Assembly (NCBI GenBank): GCA_026027325.1
Contig: JAMSLZ010000012.1
Location: forward strand, 620,001 to 684,000
Length of the DNA stretch: 64,000 nucleotides
Direction of reading: 5' to 3'
From: Actinomucor elegans
Lineage: Eukaryota > Mucoromycota > Mucoromycetes > Mucorales > Mucoraceae
A program made the translations under genes and the position numbers. Position 1 is the stretch's first letter. Every line of letters begins with the position of its first letter. The notes beneath the pieces were generated by a model that saw nothing but the letters and a program-made list of their open reading frames with translations, had not been told where the DNA came from and made no database searches. This document shows, in pieces, positions 48,159 through 60,311 of the stretch.

Positions 48159-48685
48159 TTATGAAGTAGTAGTTTTATTCAATTGTTCACGTAATTCACT
48201 TATTTTATCTGTTTGCTTTTTGACTAATTCCATGAGTTGTTCAGTTCTTAATTGGTACTGACTTAATAATTGCTTTGTGTGCTGTAATTCATTAGTTAAA
48301 TTTTGAACATAATCTTCATCTACATTTGACACTTGAGTGCTTGGGGTTTCGGAAGGGTTACTATTGCTGGTATTCGTATTGGTATTTAACTAGGTAGTGT
48401 TAGTATTGGTTATGACAAGATGTGTAACATACTTACAAAGGGTATTTGATTGTTAGATGAAGTGGTATAGTTACTCAGGTCAGAACTGGTGGTCATAACA
48501 GGTTGAATGTGAGGTGTTTCATAACGAAAGTCTATTGTTTGGTATGGTTGAGTTTGTAACTGATGATAGGCTTGTTGGGTTACTACAAAATGCTGCTGTT
48601 GCTGTTCAATCATAGAAGTAGTGAAGGAAGTCGGTGTGCTTGTAGCTGTATAATAAGGTTGTTCCAATAGTTGTTGTGGATTCAT
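48159..48685 (-). CDS. Small Gln-rich coiled-coil protein, function unknown (159 aa)
   Basis: Two exons on the reverse strand, 48685-48437 and 48389-48159, with a 47-nt intron GTAAGT...CTACCTAG that preserves frame. The N-terminal half is Gln/Thr/Tyr-rich (MNPQQLLEQPYYTATSTPTS). The exon 2 product has a heptad-like helix from about residue 105: VQNLTNELQHTKQLLSQYQL, then RTEQLMELVKKQTDKISELR. It resembles a dimerisation helix without a basic region, so it is not a bZIP. I do not recognise the family. The clean in-phase splice and coiled coil support a real gene. Confidence 0.6.
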
Positions 48686-48969
48686 AGTTAAGGGTTTGGT
48701 TGGAGCGACTCCTATTGACCCTTTTTCTCTTTTATTTTTTGAGATTTTTAATACGAGTATAATGAAAAAGAAAGAAGAAGCTAGAACGAAACACTGCGTT
48801 TATATATAAAGTCAGTTACACGGGGAAAAAAAAACAAGATGATACGCGCGCCACATTAACTAAACTGATTACAAGTATATCTATATTACACATATCTACA
48901 CAGCCTTCTCATATGTTATAGGATTATAAAGAAAAGGGCTCTATTGGTATCATATTGTTTTTTTTTTTT

Positions 48970-50701
48970 CTAGCGATACAGTGTACGTTGAGGCAACCTG
49001 GTAGTAGTAGCAATAGTACCTATATTTACTATATAAGAATAAAAAGGAATTGCATGATATATGATATATTTATATATAACTTACCAACAGAAGCAATAGC
49101 GGCAACAGCTGAAGAGGAAGAGTCGATTCGTCTATTATTAGATGACTTGTAGTAAAGTCTTGGTTTATCTGAAGCACTTGAGTTAATTAAACGCGTACTA
49201 CTTGCTACTTTGGGACTGTGATCCGCTGCCAATAAGGAACTTTTTCTGCGCTCTCGAATACAGGCCAATACTTGTTTGGCTGAATCAGTTACCGCTTCAT
49301 CCTCCGTTACTGTGGTGGTGGTGGCTGTGCTATAATAATTCCTTATCGGAAATGTCTTGTGCGAGCTCATGGTCTAAAAAGGTACCTTATAGTCATTTTA
49401 ATCAATCTAACTATCTGATGACTTACCCGTAAGCGAGGACTTGATTTTGAATGCATTTCCGTACTATCGTAATAATGTTTCATACGAGGTTCTACTGCAG
49501 AAAAAGAGGATCTATGTTGGGGTATGACAAACTTGGTCGAAGTTCCATATTCTTCTACTGGTTCTTCATCCGAGGAGCTAGAGATGGTTGTAATATCAGA
49601 CCTGTTTCTTGAATACATCGAGTAATGATGATGATTTGGAATAGAAAAACCTGGTTTTCTCACAGTAAGAGGCGTTGCTTGATGCTGATAATACTCTTTT
49701 AAAAGAACGATAAGTTAATTGTTACATAAAAAATTACACCCATTTTTTTTTTATTTTTTATTTTTTTACCTGGCTCTCTTCCGTTACTCCGGCCCGCGCT
49801 AGTGCGACTCGTTTCCACGAGTATATCATGTTGCTGTTTTTTGGTATCCTGTAATGAATTTGTTACTCTTCTTGGTATCTGTTTATAAAATTCATCACGA
49901 GTACTAGATGGTGAGCTTTGGCTGGGGCGTTGTCGATCAATATACCGGTGATTGGCTTTAGTTAATAGTTCAGATACCGAAGATAATGGCTGTTCCTGGC
50001 TTTTTGATAAATACAAGCGTGATTTAGAATGAGTGGGTGTATTTGGAAGTTTCTTTCTGTTGATACTGCTACTGCTGTTACTATTCATCAATGGTGATTT
50101 CATAGCTTCTTTTGGTCGTTCTATAAAACTACTACGGAATCTATTGATATCTTGGATCTTACTGCGTATAAATTATTATTATACATTGCATCATCTGCTC
50201 AATAACAGTAATTACCTAGCATTTTGAACAATGGTTGTTCTACTGACAGGCCGAGAAAGCATCCCTTCCATCATAAAATCAGTATCAATAAAGTCCCTTA
50301 GATCACTAGAAACTAAATCAAATGAAGTTACGTCTTCATCACCTATACACAGCTGCTTAGTTGTTTTCAAAACAAATGATGATATAACAGAATTTACCAT
50401 TATTGATCTTTTTGAAAAGCATCACACTTTCACCTCTGGATGGAGGCCTTTGTACTCGAGATGGCGGTACGAACCTTTGCCGAACCATATTCTTGGAGAG
50501 ATTATCATCATCACTGCAACAAACTGAAGCTGCTGGTGTGACCAAGTTGCGGTGGAACTGCCGCAATTCATCATCATCTATACTACGAAGAGATATACGA
50601 TATTCTTTTTCTGATAAAATATCCTCACCAAGATAGTCTTGGTTCAAATCAATGACATCGTCTACAGAAATTGTATCATCACTATGTAAAAAAGCTGACA
50701 T
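48970..50701 (-). CDS. Uncharacterised Ser-rich protein (476 aa)
   Basis: Six exons on the reverse strand: 50701-50398, 50342-50216, 50161-49770, 49695-49427, 49373-49085 and 49019-48970. All five introns are GT-AG and in phase, which strongly supports coding despite low complexity. It starts with acidic MSAFLHSDDTISVDDVIDLN and DILSEKEYRISLRSIDDDEL. The rest is rich in Ser, Arg, Asn and Pro with phospho-site-like RxxS and SP motifs. A moderately conserved-looking core is AKQVLACIRERRKSSLLAAD. No domain, signal peptide, membrane helix or catalytic motif is seen, so it is predicted disordered. Possibly a signalling scaffold or substrate, but I do not assign a function. Confidence 0.6.
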
Positions 50702-50864
50702 GGTGAAAAAAAAAAGAAAAAAAAGTAAGAAAGAAAGACATAAAAAAGACTACTGTTCATAATAAGGAAATTAATAATAAACTGTCATGATAATCGTCTT
50801 TGTAGTGCCTTTGTGATGTACTGCATTATTGTATAATACTCCTATACACCTTAAACGAACAGTG

Positions 50865-50898
50865 CACACTCACATACACACACGCACACGCACACTGT
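50865..50898. repeat. (CA)n-like microsatellite
   Basis: Imperfect CACACA/CGCACACG run in the spacer upstream of the Ser-rich gene. Confidence 0.8.
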
Positions 50899-50973
50899 CA
50901 GAGGGAGCATCACTATAAAAACTTGGTTTAATACTCCTAAAAAGGTCTCCTTATCATAACATTTGCAAATATT

Positions 50974-51564
50974 TTATTTCATTGCATTCTCAGCTTCCTT
51001 TAAAGCCTGTAAAAGATCTTCGCTATTACTTCCATATCGTAATCCCTTACGATATGCTTTGGTCGCTTCTTCAAAACGACTTAAGCCAAATAAAGCCTTT
51101 CCTTTACGAAACCATCCTTTGCTCCAATCTGCTTTGAGTCGCGTCACGATTTCTGCATCTACTAACGCCTCCACATACTGCTCTAACGCAACGTGTGCTG
51201 CTGATCGGTTGCTAAGGATAGGTGCCAATTCTTCGCGTACAAATTGAAATGCCAGAGGTTCCCATAGAGGTCTACTCCACGCCAGATCAGCAGCAGCCGA
51301 GTACTGTCGAATGGCCTCTGTGTAATCAAGTGCCTTGTAGGCTTTGTTACCTTCTACCTTGAGCTGATCGACTTGCGCATTGACTGAAGGCAAGGGTTTA
51401 TTGGGAGGTGGCAATTCTGCAAATGGTTTGATAGACGCGGCAAGTTGATTGTGCTGTGTCCAGTCCACTTGACACGAAAGGCATGTCACTAGATTATGGC
51501 CTTTGCATACAATAGTATCTTCTGCAAGTAGATTAATTTCGTAAGGAACGACCTGTGCCATCAT
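50974..51564 (-). CDS. Sec72-like TPR subunit of the Sec63 translocon complex (196 aa)
   Basis: Single exon; the ATG at 51564 (MMAQVVPYEIN) is preferred over an in-frame extension to 51630, which adds an implausible hydrophobic leader. The N-terminus has LVTCLSCQVDWTQHNQLAAS. TPR units follow: VEGNKAYKALDYTEAIRQYS, then RPLWEPLAFQFVREELAPIL with SNRSAAHVALEQYVEALVDA and KGWFRKGKALFGLSRFEEAT. The R-P-x-W-E-P-x-x-x-x-R-E-E-L segment is characteristic of fungal Sec72. Family role: cytosolic-face subunit of the ER post-translational translocon with Sec63, Sec62 and Sec71, recruiting Hsp70-bound precursors. No membrane helix, as expected. Confidence 0.82.
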   Translation of the reverse strand: MMAQVVPYEINLLAEDTIVCKGHNLVTCLSCQVDWTQHNQLAASIKPFAELPPPNKPLPSVNAQVDQLKVEGNKAYKALDYTEAIRQYSAAADLAWSRPLWEPLAFQFVREELAPILSNRSAAHVALEQYVEALVDAEIVTRLKADWSKGWFRKGKALFGLSRFEEATKAYRKGLRYGSNSEDLLQALKEAENAMK

Positions 51565-51655
51565 AATATATAGTAAAGGAAAAAGAAAATAACTGTGATT
51601 TCCAAATACAAATAGCTGGTTTATTTCCAATCAAACCATGCAAGAATATGCGTTC

Positions 51656-53538
51656 CTATTTCTTATCCAATACCTTCTTTAGATAAAGCTCTAAAAGTTC
51701 GATACAAACACGCGCATCTTCAAATGAATCATGACCTTCTGTGCCTGTTTGAATAAATTTTTTCAAGTGCATTGAAGACAATAAGCGCAAGCTATTTCTA
51801 TATGGTAAACCGTTTTTATGAGGAAACAACTAGAGATCGTTTAGAAATCTATCTTTTTTTTAAAAAAAAAATAATTACACCAAAACTTACCGCCACTGTA
51901 TCAATGATCTTTGTATGAATGATCCTCATTGCATTCATATCATTCTCCAAGCCATGTCCTACAATAATTGTGTCTTCATCTACATGCTTAAAGAATTCTT
52001 TCCTCACGCCATCCAAATCATACTTGACTCCCTCCAACGTCTTAATACCACTATATTGCGTATTTAAATCAATAATCATATTGGAAGGCAATACCAATTC
52101 ATCCAACAAAATTTGCATATCCTGATCTACTGCTGTAAAACGTATCAGCTCCATGCCTGCTGTCGTATACCCCATTTCACAATCTAGAGCTACTAAACGT
52201 TTCTTGGGATTGTGTGCGTCCTTTTTGGGCGTCTGCACATAGGGTGTCTTCTGATGCAAGACTCGCAGATCTGCATCTTTGTATACATGTGGCCCTCGTG
52301 TGCATCCCACGCTGCCCAAAGGATCCTCACAACAGCCATACACTTTTACTTTTTGGCCATCTACTTTGATCATACGAATACGCATTGGATGATAAATGCA
52401 AGCATCCAAATCTGACTTTTCCAAGACATTTTTGATCAAGTAATCCTTGCTACATCGATCACAAGCGTGGATAGTGCCTACCATCTCTATAGGTGCACTT
52501 TCTTCATTATTCAAAAGGTCAGGTAGCGGATATTCCAGTTGTCGTAGTACATCCACCGGGACAATGCATTCGTTAGCTTTCTCCAGTAACGAAGCTTTGG
52601 CTGCAGCTGCAACTTGAGGATCTACCCAGTCGCCATCCAAACCTACGTCGGATGTGCTGGTACTGACAGGTCGTTTCTTTAAATGCATGAGCGTCGTAGT
52701 AGCCATTTGTTTATAACCTGCCAAATTGGTGGTGCCTTCCAGTATTCTTTCTTCTTGCTCTTTGGCATGTTCAGTAGCAATAGTGGGCGCGCTTGGCATG
52801 ATAGCGCCGTAAATGCGTGCAAATGCTTCGTAAAGCTTCGTAGCAATCAACTAATTGACTCGTATTCAATAGCTTTCTAAAAATGGTGTAATTCACTTAC
52901 CTGTCTTACTTTGAGCGGTATATTTGATTTCACATTTGGTAAAATAGTAGGTGGCCCGGTTGGTTTACTTGGAACCTAGATGGGAGAAGTGTCAGTATGC
53001 GATCTATAGAATCAACATCTTGTATAAAGAAGAGAGAGAGAAAAAAGGATTTTACAGTTGCAGTATGTGCTGTTCTTTTCTTTGTGATATCATGGATAGT
53101 ACTGCTACTTGATGAGGGGACTGACTTGGGCATAACCTTCAGCTTATTCAAAAGCGCTGGAGAAGAAGATGCTGGTTTGGACATTGGTTTGGCAGCGATC
53201 GCTATGTATGAATTGAACTTTTCTGTTGTTTTTTTTTTCGGAATTTTGGTATCTTACCTGGTGTTGGCATGAGTGAAGGAATGTAAGGCTCAGATGTAGG
53301 AGCTGCTGGTTTCTTTATAGGCTTCCTGACAGGAGCCTCTTGCATCTTCTGTCGTTTAATCGTTTCAGCAGGACGATCTACAAAAACGTTAAGATCGAGA
53401 TCTTGAATAGCAAGGCAGATAAAAACCTTTGATAGTCGAAGGCCTTGGTGCTGTGTGAGAATAGAAACATGGATTACGGTAGCAATTGGGATATAAAGGG
53501 CAAGGAATTGACTTGAATAGCCCTAATGAAGGAAGCAT
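51656..53538 (-). CDS. RNA exonuclease, REX3/REXO1 (DEDDh) family (528 aa)
   Basis: Six exons on the reverse strand: 53538-53427, 53377-53258, 53201-53056, 52975-52901, 52850-51891 and 51829-51656; GT-AG and in phase. The first exon encodes a CCCH finger, CPLYPNCYRNPCFYSH. A central Cys/His module (CDRCSKDY, then VYGCCEDPLGSVGCTRGPHV) precedes the exonuclease domain. That domain has ALDCEMGYTT (first DE), then VGHGLENDMNAM (HxxxND) and HDSFEDARVCIELL (H and D of motif III) in the last exon. All DEDDh residues are visible. Relatives trim 3' ends of snoRNA, RNase MRP and 5S/tRNA precursors in the nucleus; which RNA this one handles is not evident. Rex1 or Rex4 are alternatives. Confidence 0.86.
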
Positions 53539-53983
53539 ATTCGCTTTTGAACGAGAAAAAGAGAGCAGCGCATTTAGATCTTGGCTAACGATTGTCAGGG
53601 CTTGATATTACCGCACTGAGCTTTGAATTAAAATATTACTTGATTGGCTATCGGAGGAAAATTATCTACAGAAAAAAAAAAAGAAAAAAAAAAAAAAAAA
53701 AGAAAGTGCTTTAACAAATAGTGTGCTACATTTCATTACGCATAAAGTATATTATAGTTTGTTAAACCAATGGAATTTTCTTTGATGAAACATGAATTTT
53801 TCCAAATAATTGAAGAGGGGATCGCCCTTATGCATTTGATGGTGAAAATAGACTGAAAATAAATGTATGCATTTTCAAAAAAAATTTGAGGCTGTAATTT
53901 GAGTTTAAGGGACATCAATACAAGACAATTTTTCGAAAATCGCTCAAAACGCCTCACCTACATCTTCAATACTTCCTACTTAA

Positions 53984-54028
53984 TTTTACATCCGATGACT
54001 AGTACAAGTTCATAACAGAGCACTATGT
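53984..54028 (+). repeat. Dispersed palindromic repeat copy
   Basis: TTTTACATCCGATGACTAGT, then ACAAGTTCATAACAGAGCAC. The left block and GTTCA arm are kept. Confidence 0.55.
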
Positions 54029-54141
54029 TCAATACAATTAGCACAAATTGCAATGAATATGACGCATTTTAAGTGCAAGTTGTAATTACATGTATATCTA
54101 CCGGACTTGATGAGCAATGGATCTTCTCTGGAGATATTCTG

Positions 54142-54200
54142 ATTTAATATCGCATTTAATAAGCCAGTGCAAGCTAAGAATCAACTGCTGCATGTGTTGG
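54142..54200 (+). repeat. Dispersed palindromic repeat copy
   Basis: TTTAATATCGCATTTAATAA, then GCCAGTGCAAGCTAAGAATC and AACTGCTGCATGTGTTGG. Followed by TCAAAGTACTATGAATAG, shared with the flank of the 45440 copy. Confidence 0.65.
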
Positions 54201-54486
54201 CGTTGTTACTTGTCAAAGTACTATGAATAGATTAAACTTTAATAAATGCCAGCCTAATACATGCATTTTATAAGAAACAGATGAATAGATCTATAAATCT
54301 CTCCGTTAATTTCGGTCTAATGATGCGTCTAATTAGTAATTCATATGCAGAATAAGCTTTTGATAAATTCAAATTTTTTATTCTGCAGAATTATAATGAC
54401 CATGTTTTATTTGCCAATCATTAACAATAAACTATATGTATTTCATAATGACTAATTAATCCTAGAGTGTTTGACCCATCTTTATT

Positions 54487-54532
54487 TTAATACCGCATCT
54501 AAGCTAATAGTTCATGCTCAGCATAGAGCTGA
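54487..54532 (+). repeat. Dispersed palindromic repeat copy
   Basis: TTTTAATACCGCATCTAAGC, then TAATAGTTCATGCTCAGCAT and AGAGCTG. Left block well kept. Confidence 0.6.
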
Positions 54533-54848
54533 AAAAAAGTCATATCAAATCTGTAGTTGGTTCCAAATACTTAGTATGTCCATTGGGTAATGCTCCATTA
54601 GTTTATTTGATTTATCTGTGTTTAAGTAATATTGGGCTTCCAGTGTCCAAGTCGATAAAAAGGAACAGCACATTTAACAAAGGATCATCCTACTTAATAC
54701 AAATATATACCATAATAATTCAAATACTACCTGTTTTGACCTTGTTATATGCAAAGAATCCTCATACCATAAGGGTGAAATCAATCGCTAACGCACTGAA
54801 AAAGAAAGAAAGAAAGAAAGAATATTATTATTAGTGCAAGCTGTATAT

Positions 54849-55447
54849 TTATTTTGAAAGTGAAGCTGTATAACTATGTACAAAATTTGACGAGGACGAG
54901 GATCCAATTGTACCAAATGAAGATCGTCGTTGTTGCAGTTGCTGATGATGAGGATCTAGTATGACATTTTCAGCAGGGATTGGGATCGAAGCTAACCCAG
55001 AATCATGTTGGATATGACGCTTTTTGTTGGGGTGATGCTTATTATGGCGCCAGTTCTCTGCTTCTACAAGATAGAACTTTGTGTCCTCGCCTAGACCAAA
55101 AGGATTAGATTCTGGGTCATTTGTTTTAGTTGTATGTTCAGTGATAGAGACAATTCTCGCTACGATCCATTCGCGGCTTTCCATTTGGGCCGCCATGTTA
55201 TCGGTGCCTTGCAAAAAATAGTGGGGTGCATTGATATTAAATGCAGCCCAAGGCTTACCTGTGGAATTGCGTGTTGGAAGGAACAACGCAACGTCTCCAA
55301 CTTGAAAGCTATTCATTGGTGAGTGATTTATGCTCGAAACAAAAGTATAAGACTTACTTTCTAAATGCAATCTTTTCGCAATATGTAGCGCAAAGCTTGT
55401 TGTATTTATCTACAGGTTGCATGAGTATAAAGTATCTATAAAGTTAC

Positions 55448-55486
<39 letters not shown>

Positions 55487-58400
55487 TTTAATGCTACGGT
55501 ATTCTTTCTTGTATTGTTTAGCTAGGTCATAATTGTCTCTGACACGCTTATTAACGCGAAGGACAAACTTTTGGGTATTAATGGAAGAACAAAGCTGCAA
55601 AATTTGATTCCAGATGGCGGTATCATCATCACTGGGTGTTACTTTTGTTTGCAGTACTTTCAACTCTTCTTCATCCATCGGTAGTTGCAGTTGGTTCACA
55701 ATCTCAAAAATGACATTTCGACGATACTCTTCCAGTTGTTCTGCCATACCACTGGCAATGGATCTCCATTCATTATGCGCGTCTATCAAGTTCTTATTGA
55801 GTTCAGTCACTTCTACTAACTCTTGAGTGACTTCATTTAAATTTCCCTTGGTTATATCGTATTCTTTGATGAATGACTCCAAGTTTTCCTTGAAGCTCTT
55901 GACGTATTTATCCAGACTGTAGTCTTTTAAGCTGGGATCGCTTGGTTTAAATCGATACAATAAATCGCGTACTGCGGCTTCAACAGCCTCTTGCTGTCGC
56001 TTGATAGACTTTAGCTCCTCATTTTTAGATTCCCAATCTTCCTGAGCTCGGTTCACCATGTTTCGCGTTTGCTGTTGCAACATCTTGATTCGATCAATGG
56101 TCTTTTCCTTCTCTTCTATCTCAGTTTGTAATTGGCTCAACTGGTTTTCGTACGTGGTTCTTTCGTTCTCCAACTTGTCTTTGACGGCACTTAGGTCTTC
56201 GCGTACTTGATCTAATCGACGGTGAAGTTCAAGCTGCTCATTCTTGGTATCTGTTACCGTCTTCTTTTCTTGTTCGATAATATAATTGAGTTGTTCTACT
56301 TTTGCTGTATGTTCACTTTGCAATGTATTGAGTTCTGAAGCATGTTCAATTTCCAAATTCTTCTTCATGCGGCGCTCTTCTTCTAATTCATACTGCAGAT
56401 CATTGATCTATACACACTTTTAGTATCTCATATTATACTCTTTGTTTGATCAAACCTTGGCTTGGAAATCTTCTTCGGCACTGGCAATTCTGAAGTCTGC
56501 AGATTTATCTTTGTTCTTAAGTTCATTCAAGAACTAAAAGGTCATTAGTAAGGTCATATTATATTTAGGCAATATATGATACTTACACTTTGTCTATGGG
56601 ATTCAAACTCTTCCTTCTCGCTTTCCAGCTACAATATACAAGTTAGTTTCATGCATATACGTTACTCAAAAATCATCATATTTACATTCTTGATGATATC
56701 ACGCAACTGAGCTATTTCTTCTGCTTGTTCTTGATTCTTTTGCTCCAACGAAACAATATCCTCTTCTGCTGTCTCCAACTTGGCTTGCAATTCCTTATTT
56801 TCCATTATCATCTTCTTATCGTCATCCACTACAGAGAATGCGGAGGAAGTGGATGTGTCAAGATTAGACGAAGCTATTTCCAAGGATGCCTTTTTGTTCC
56901 GCGCTTCTCGAGTAGGTTGTTTAGTGACAGAAACCTGTAATGATGGTTCTTCATTTTTTATGGATTCGATCAGCAGTTGAGGATGTTGTTGAGCATTATT
57001 AAATAGATTGTCTTTAACAGACATGAGGAATTCAAACCCCATGCTATTCATTTCGTTGATCATGGTCTGCAAAATTTCCAAGAACCGTTCTTCGTCCGGG
57101 AAAGCTTTGCTGGTAAGCTTGCTGGTTGTTTTGGATGATGATTCACTTGCTGTCTTGTCTGCTAAGGAGAGCTTTCGCATACTATCGGCTAGTTGGGGTG
57201 ACTGGGAATAGACTTGGGTAATAATGGACATAAAGTCTGAAATATCCTTCTTCTCCAGCTCTGTGTGCTCATCACTGTTGACACCATTGACTGATATCTC
57301 ACATTGAGGTGAAGCTTTATCTGTGACTGAATTATGTAAGTCCTTATAGAATACATACAACAGAGAACGACTTACTCGTTAACTTAAATGGTAGACTTTT
57401 GGTTATCTTTTGTCTAAAGTGTTCTCGACGATTTTCTTCTTCAGTTCGATACTGTGAAAGAACATTTGCTATTAACTTGGAATTTGACACAAGCAACTAG
57501 TACAAACGAGTTAGAGTAGGACATTAAAACAAGGAGGCAACTCCTTACTGTCGCGTATTCTTTTCTTCGAACCAACTCAATCATGATAGCGCCCTATTGA
57601 ATGGTTAATCTTCTGTAGTCTTTTTTTTTCATATTAAATCCTTACATAACCAAACAAGATATCACGTATACTTTCCAAGTCTCGTCCATTGTATTTTTCT
57701 TTGAAATCAATCAAGTACTGAGTATGTTCATCGACAGTAGGTTTAATGGTACCAACATGTCTTTGAAACTGGGATACGACTGCCATATTGCGTATAAATG
57801 TGGAGATGGACTTGCGTTTCGACATCACCAATTCGCAGGTCTTTTGCCGAACAACACCTTCATAGTTGGCCATCTTTGGCAGATAATCCTTGACATGGAT
57901 TTCGGTTAGATGTGTAAACGCGTCAAAGGTTCGTTTAGCTGACGAGGGTATATCACTTGGTCCTCTTGTGGTACTAGTAGGTTTGACACTAAATGAAGAT
58001 TCAAAACGCTGTGAAGAACTAGAAGACGATGTTGATTCCATCATAGAAGGCTGTTCATTGAGCGATAAAGATTCGAATAAAGCTGATATAGGTTTATTCA
58101 GCATAGTGGATATCTTTTCAGCAATTCTTCTTAGGTCTCTCTTTGTTTTATCTCGAAGGTACTTTGTTTTGAGTTGCAATGCTTGAATATCAGACAAAGT
58201 GCCATCCAGGTCATGTAGATTCATGTTCTCTGCCACCCCAAGATGAAATTCCTTTTCGTCTGCTGCCAAATTGACCATTTCTTGTTTTAAAACCTTGATA
58301 TGAAACGACAGAAACTCGCAAAGTTCAACAGTGTCTGCCCTTACCAGATCAACGTGGCCTACATCAAGGAAGTCTAATAATCGACGCTTTCCCTGATTGC

Positions 58401-59295
58401 TAGGCTCCAATATCTTGGCAATGGCAGGATGAACTCGAACATGCTTCAAAATCACTAAATCATTATCCACAGAGCTGAGTAGAGCTTGCTGTCTGTGTAG
58501 TTCTCTTTCAGAAGTTGATACAAACTGTTGAATACATATTTCTGAATTCTTTCTGTGCTTTTCTAGATTCTTTATAGCTACATTCAGAGCCATACTCTGC
58601 GATTTTTGTTCTTCCACAATCGTTTTTGAAAGCTGAGCATGCGCAGTAGTAGCTTTGATCAACGACTAATACAAAATTAGTTTATTTGACATATTATCTC
58701 ATCGAATAGATCTTACTTGGCTATAGGAGTCGAAATGAGCGAATAAAGAGATGAATTGGCTGCAAGTTTCTGATAATGATGCTTTCTTTATAGCCATATG
58801 CAGCTGCCTTAGTGCTAAAGCACCTAATATAATATTTTAGCAAAAAAGCAAGCAATACGTATAAGCTTACAATACCATCCAATAATGCAATCTTGGGCTC
58901 AAGGGGTGGGGTCTCTGCGTCCAACAAGGCTTGGATATCTTCTTCACGGGCACTTAGATATCGACGATCATAACAAATGATAATATACTCGTCCTATAAC
59001 TAGTCAGCGTCTATTATGAACCAAATTTATAGATAACATACTTTTCCTTTAGATTCCATAACTTGCCTCAAAGTTTCAGGCCGAACGACGTCGCCAAAAC
59101 TAGTCATTAATATCTGTTCACTTGTCGGAACACCACTGTCATGTTCTAATTCTTGCTTCAAATCATCTAATCTAAAGTATGAAAAGTGAATAAGCCGAGA
59201 TTCAACTTTTGTTTTCATGTGCATTACGTTTGAATCAGGTTTGATTTCTGATGCCAGTTGATATACTGGCCAGTTTCCGCTCGGTATACTTTCAT
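54849..59295 (-). CDS. ATG11: Autophagy scaffold Atg11 (1267 aa)
   Basis: Thirteen exons on the reverse strand: 59295-59228, 59171-59042, 58993-58876, 58823-58717, 58665-57646, 57593-57549, 57496-57376, 57326-56686, 56628-56587, 56533-56456, 56407-55486, 55409-55358 and 55308-54849, all in phase. The N-terminus MKVYRAETGQYINWHQKSNL and LDDLKQELEHDSGVPTSEQI then LMTSFGDVV is the ubiquitin-like start of Atg11. The middle is coiled coil. The C-terminal ATG11 domain is NFQVGDVALFLPTRNSTGKP, WAAFNINAPHYFLQGTD and REWIVARIVSI. Atg11 (FIP200 in animals) links cargo receptors to Atg1 kinase in selective autophagy. Exon 3/4 has an alternative junction (GTAAGC donor at 58870 with a later acceptor) that keeps frame but drops ~7 residues. 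Intron 11 opens with GTA plus a 35-nt poly(A). Confidence 0.9.
55449..55483. repeat. Poly(T) tract in ATG11 intron 11
   Basis: 35 T's on the + strand; in the ATG11 sense a poly(A) run starting immediately after the GTA of the donor. Confidence 0.9.
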
Positions 59296-60256
59296 TAAGT
59301 ATGAAGTTTTGGGAATGAACAAAGAGAAACAAAGACCATACACTTTTTCCTATTATTTATTTTGCTATGCGGCATCACACGGTAAGTTCTACATTAGGAA
59401 ATAAACCCATTATCTTTGGAAGTGTCGGTTTTGCTATATTAGTTTTCCTTTCATCTTCTCAGTTTTTGATGGAGGGACATCCCTTATCACATATACTGTG
59501 TATATATGAGTAGCAAGTGCAAAAATGTTTTCATGGCAACAAAACGCGAGGATTATCATGACAAAACAAAAAGTCCTAAATAGGCTATCCGGATCATCTG
59601 TCCTGCCTCGTTATTCATCATTTTATCCACCTACTAGATGATTATTGTCTTCAGAGACTATATAGAAAGTATTACAGTAAAGCTATTTATACAAGATATA
59701 CGCGTTAACTTGGCTATTATGGGTATTATATACTTGTTTCAAAATTTGATGATGATAATGCGGCACAAACTGTGCCACTGAACTCCGCCTGTCCGACACT
59801 CCTTGAATGCATGAATCAAATGTGTGTTTGACATATCATCTTATTCGGATTAATAACTAAGAGAGGATATACGTATTTGGGTTTTTAGGGAACCTGTTGA
59901 ACGATCCACACTCTTTTAAGTCAGTTTATTATATAATTGTTCATCAGATACCATATGGTCGCAAAGAGATGTCGCGCCTTTTACACGCTGAAACATTATT
60001 TTTACTGTGTGATACCTACACTCATTATTTCGAAAAGAATTCACAACGGATACTACCAAAATACGAGCTCATTTTCGTGACTTTTTATAATAAAAATCTC
60101 AATTTTACAACCACCAACCACATGTTGCAATGGTTGAGATCGTCGAGATGTCTAAAGACGATCAGCACTAGCTACATGAAACGTATATATAAAATCACTG
60201 CTACTTTCGAATAGTATGATTTTTTGATAAGGCTTTATCAAAGTCATAATTTTGTT

Positions 60257-60311
60257 AGATGCAGTAGCTCATTGTGAACATAGACTACTCATCACATGTG
60301 CCATTAGATCA
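60257..60311 (-). repeat. Dispersed palindromic repeat, good copy
   Basis: AGATGCAGTAGCTCATTGTG, then AACATAGACTACTCATCACA and TGTGCCATTAGATC. Followed by AAGATCTACCGTGATCTAG, the AGATCT-rich flank seen beside other copies. Confidence 0.7.

Larger units (their letters stand above)
53539..54848. other. Spacer rich in dispersed-repeat copies
   Basis: No supported gene. Copies at 53984-54028, 54142-54200, a possible one at 54322-54362 and 54487-54532. There is an A-rich run (about 53671-53703) and GAAA repeats near 54807-54822. Confidence 0.6.

Noticed and set aside
54514..54834. 106-codon + ORF
   Set aside because: Begins inside a dispersed-repeat copy and ends in a GAAA microsatellite; no family features.
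59897..60214. 105-codon + ORF in the ATG11-Myb spacer
   Set aside because: No domain, no plausible promoter or splice context and random-looking composition; expected by chance in 3 kb.
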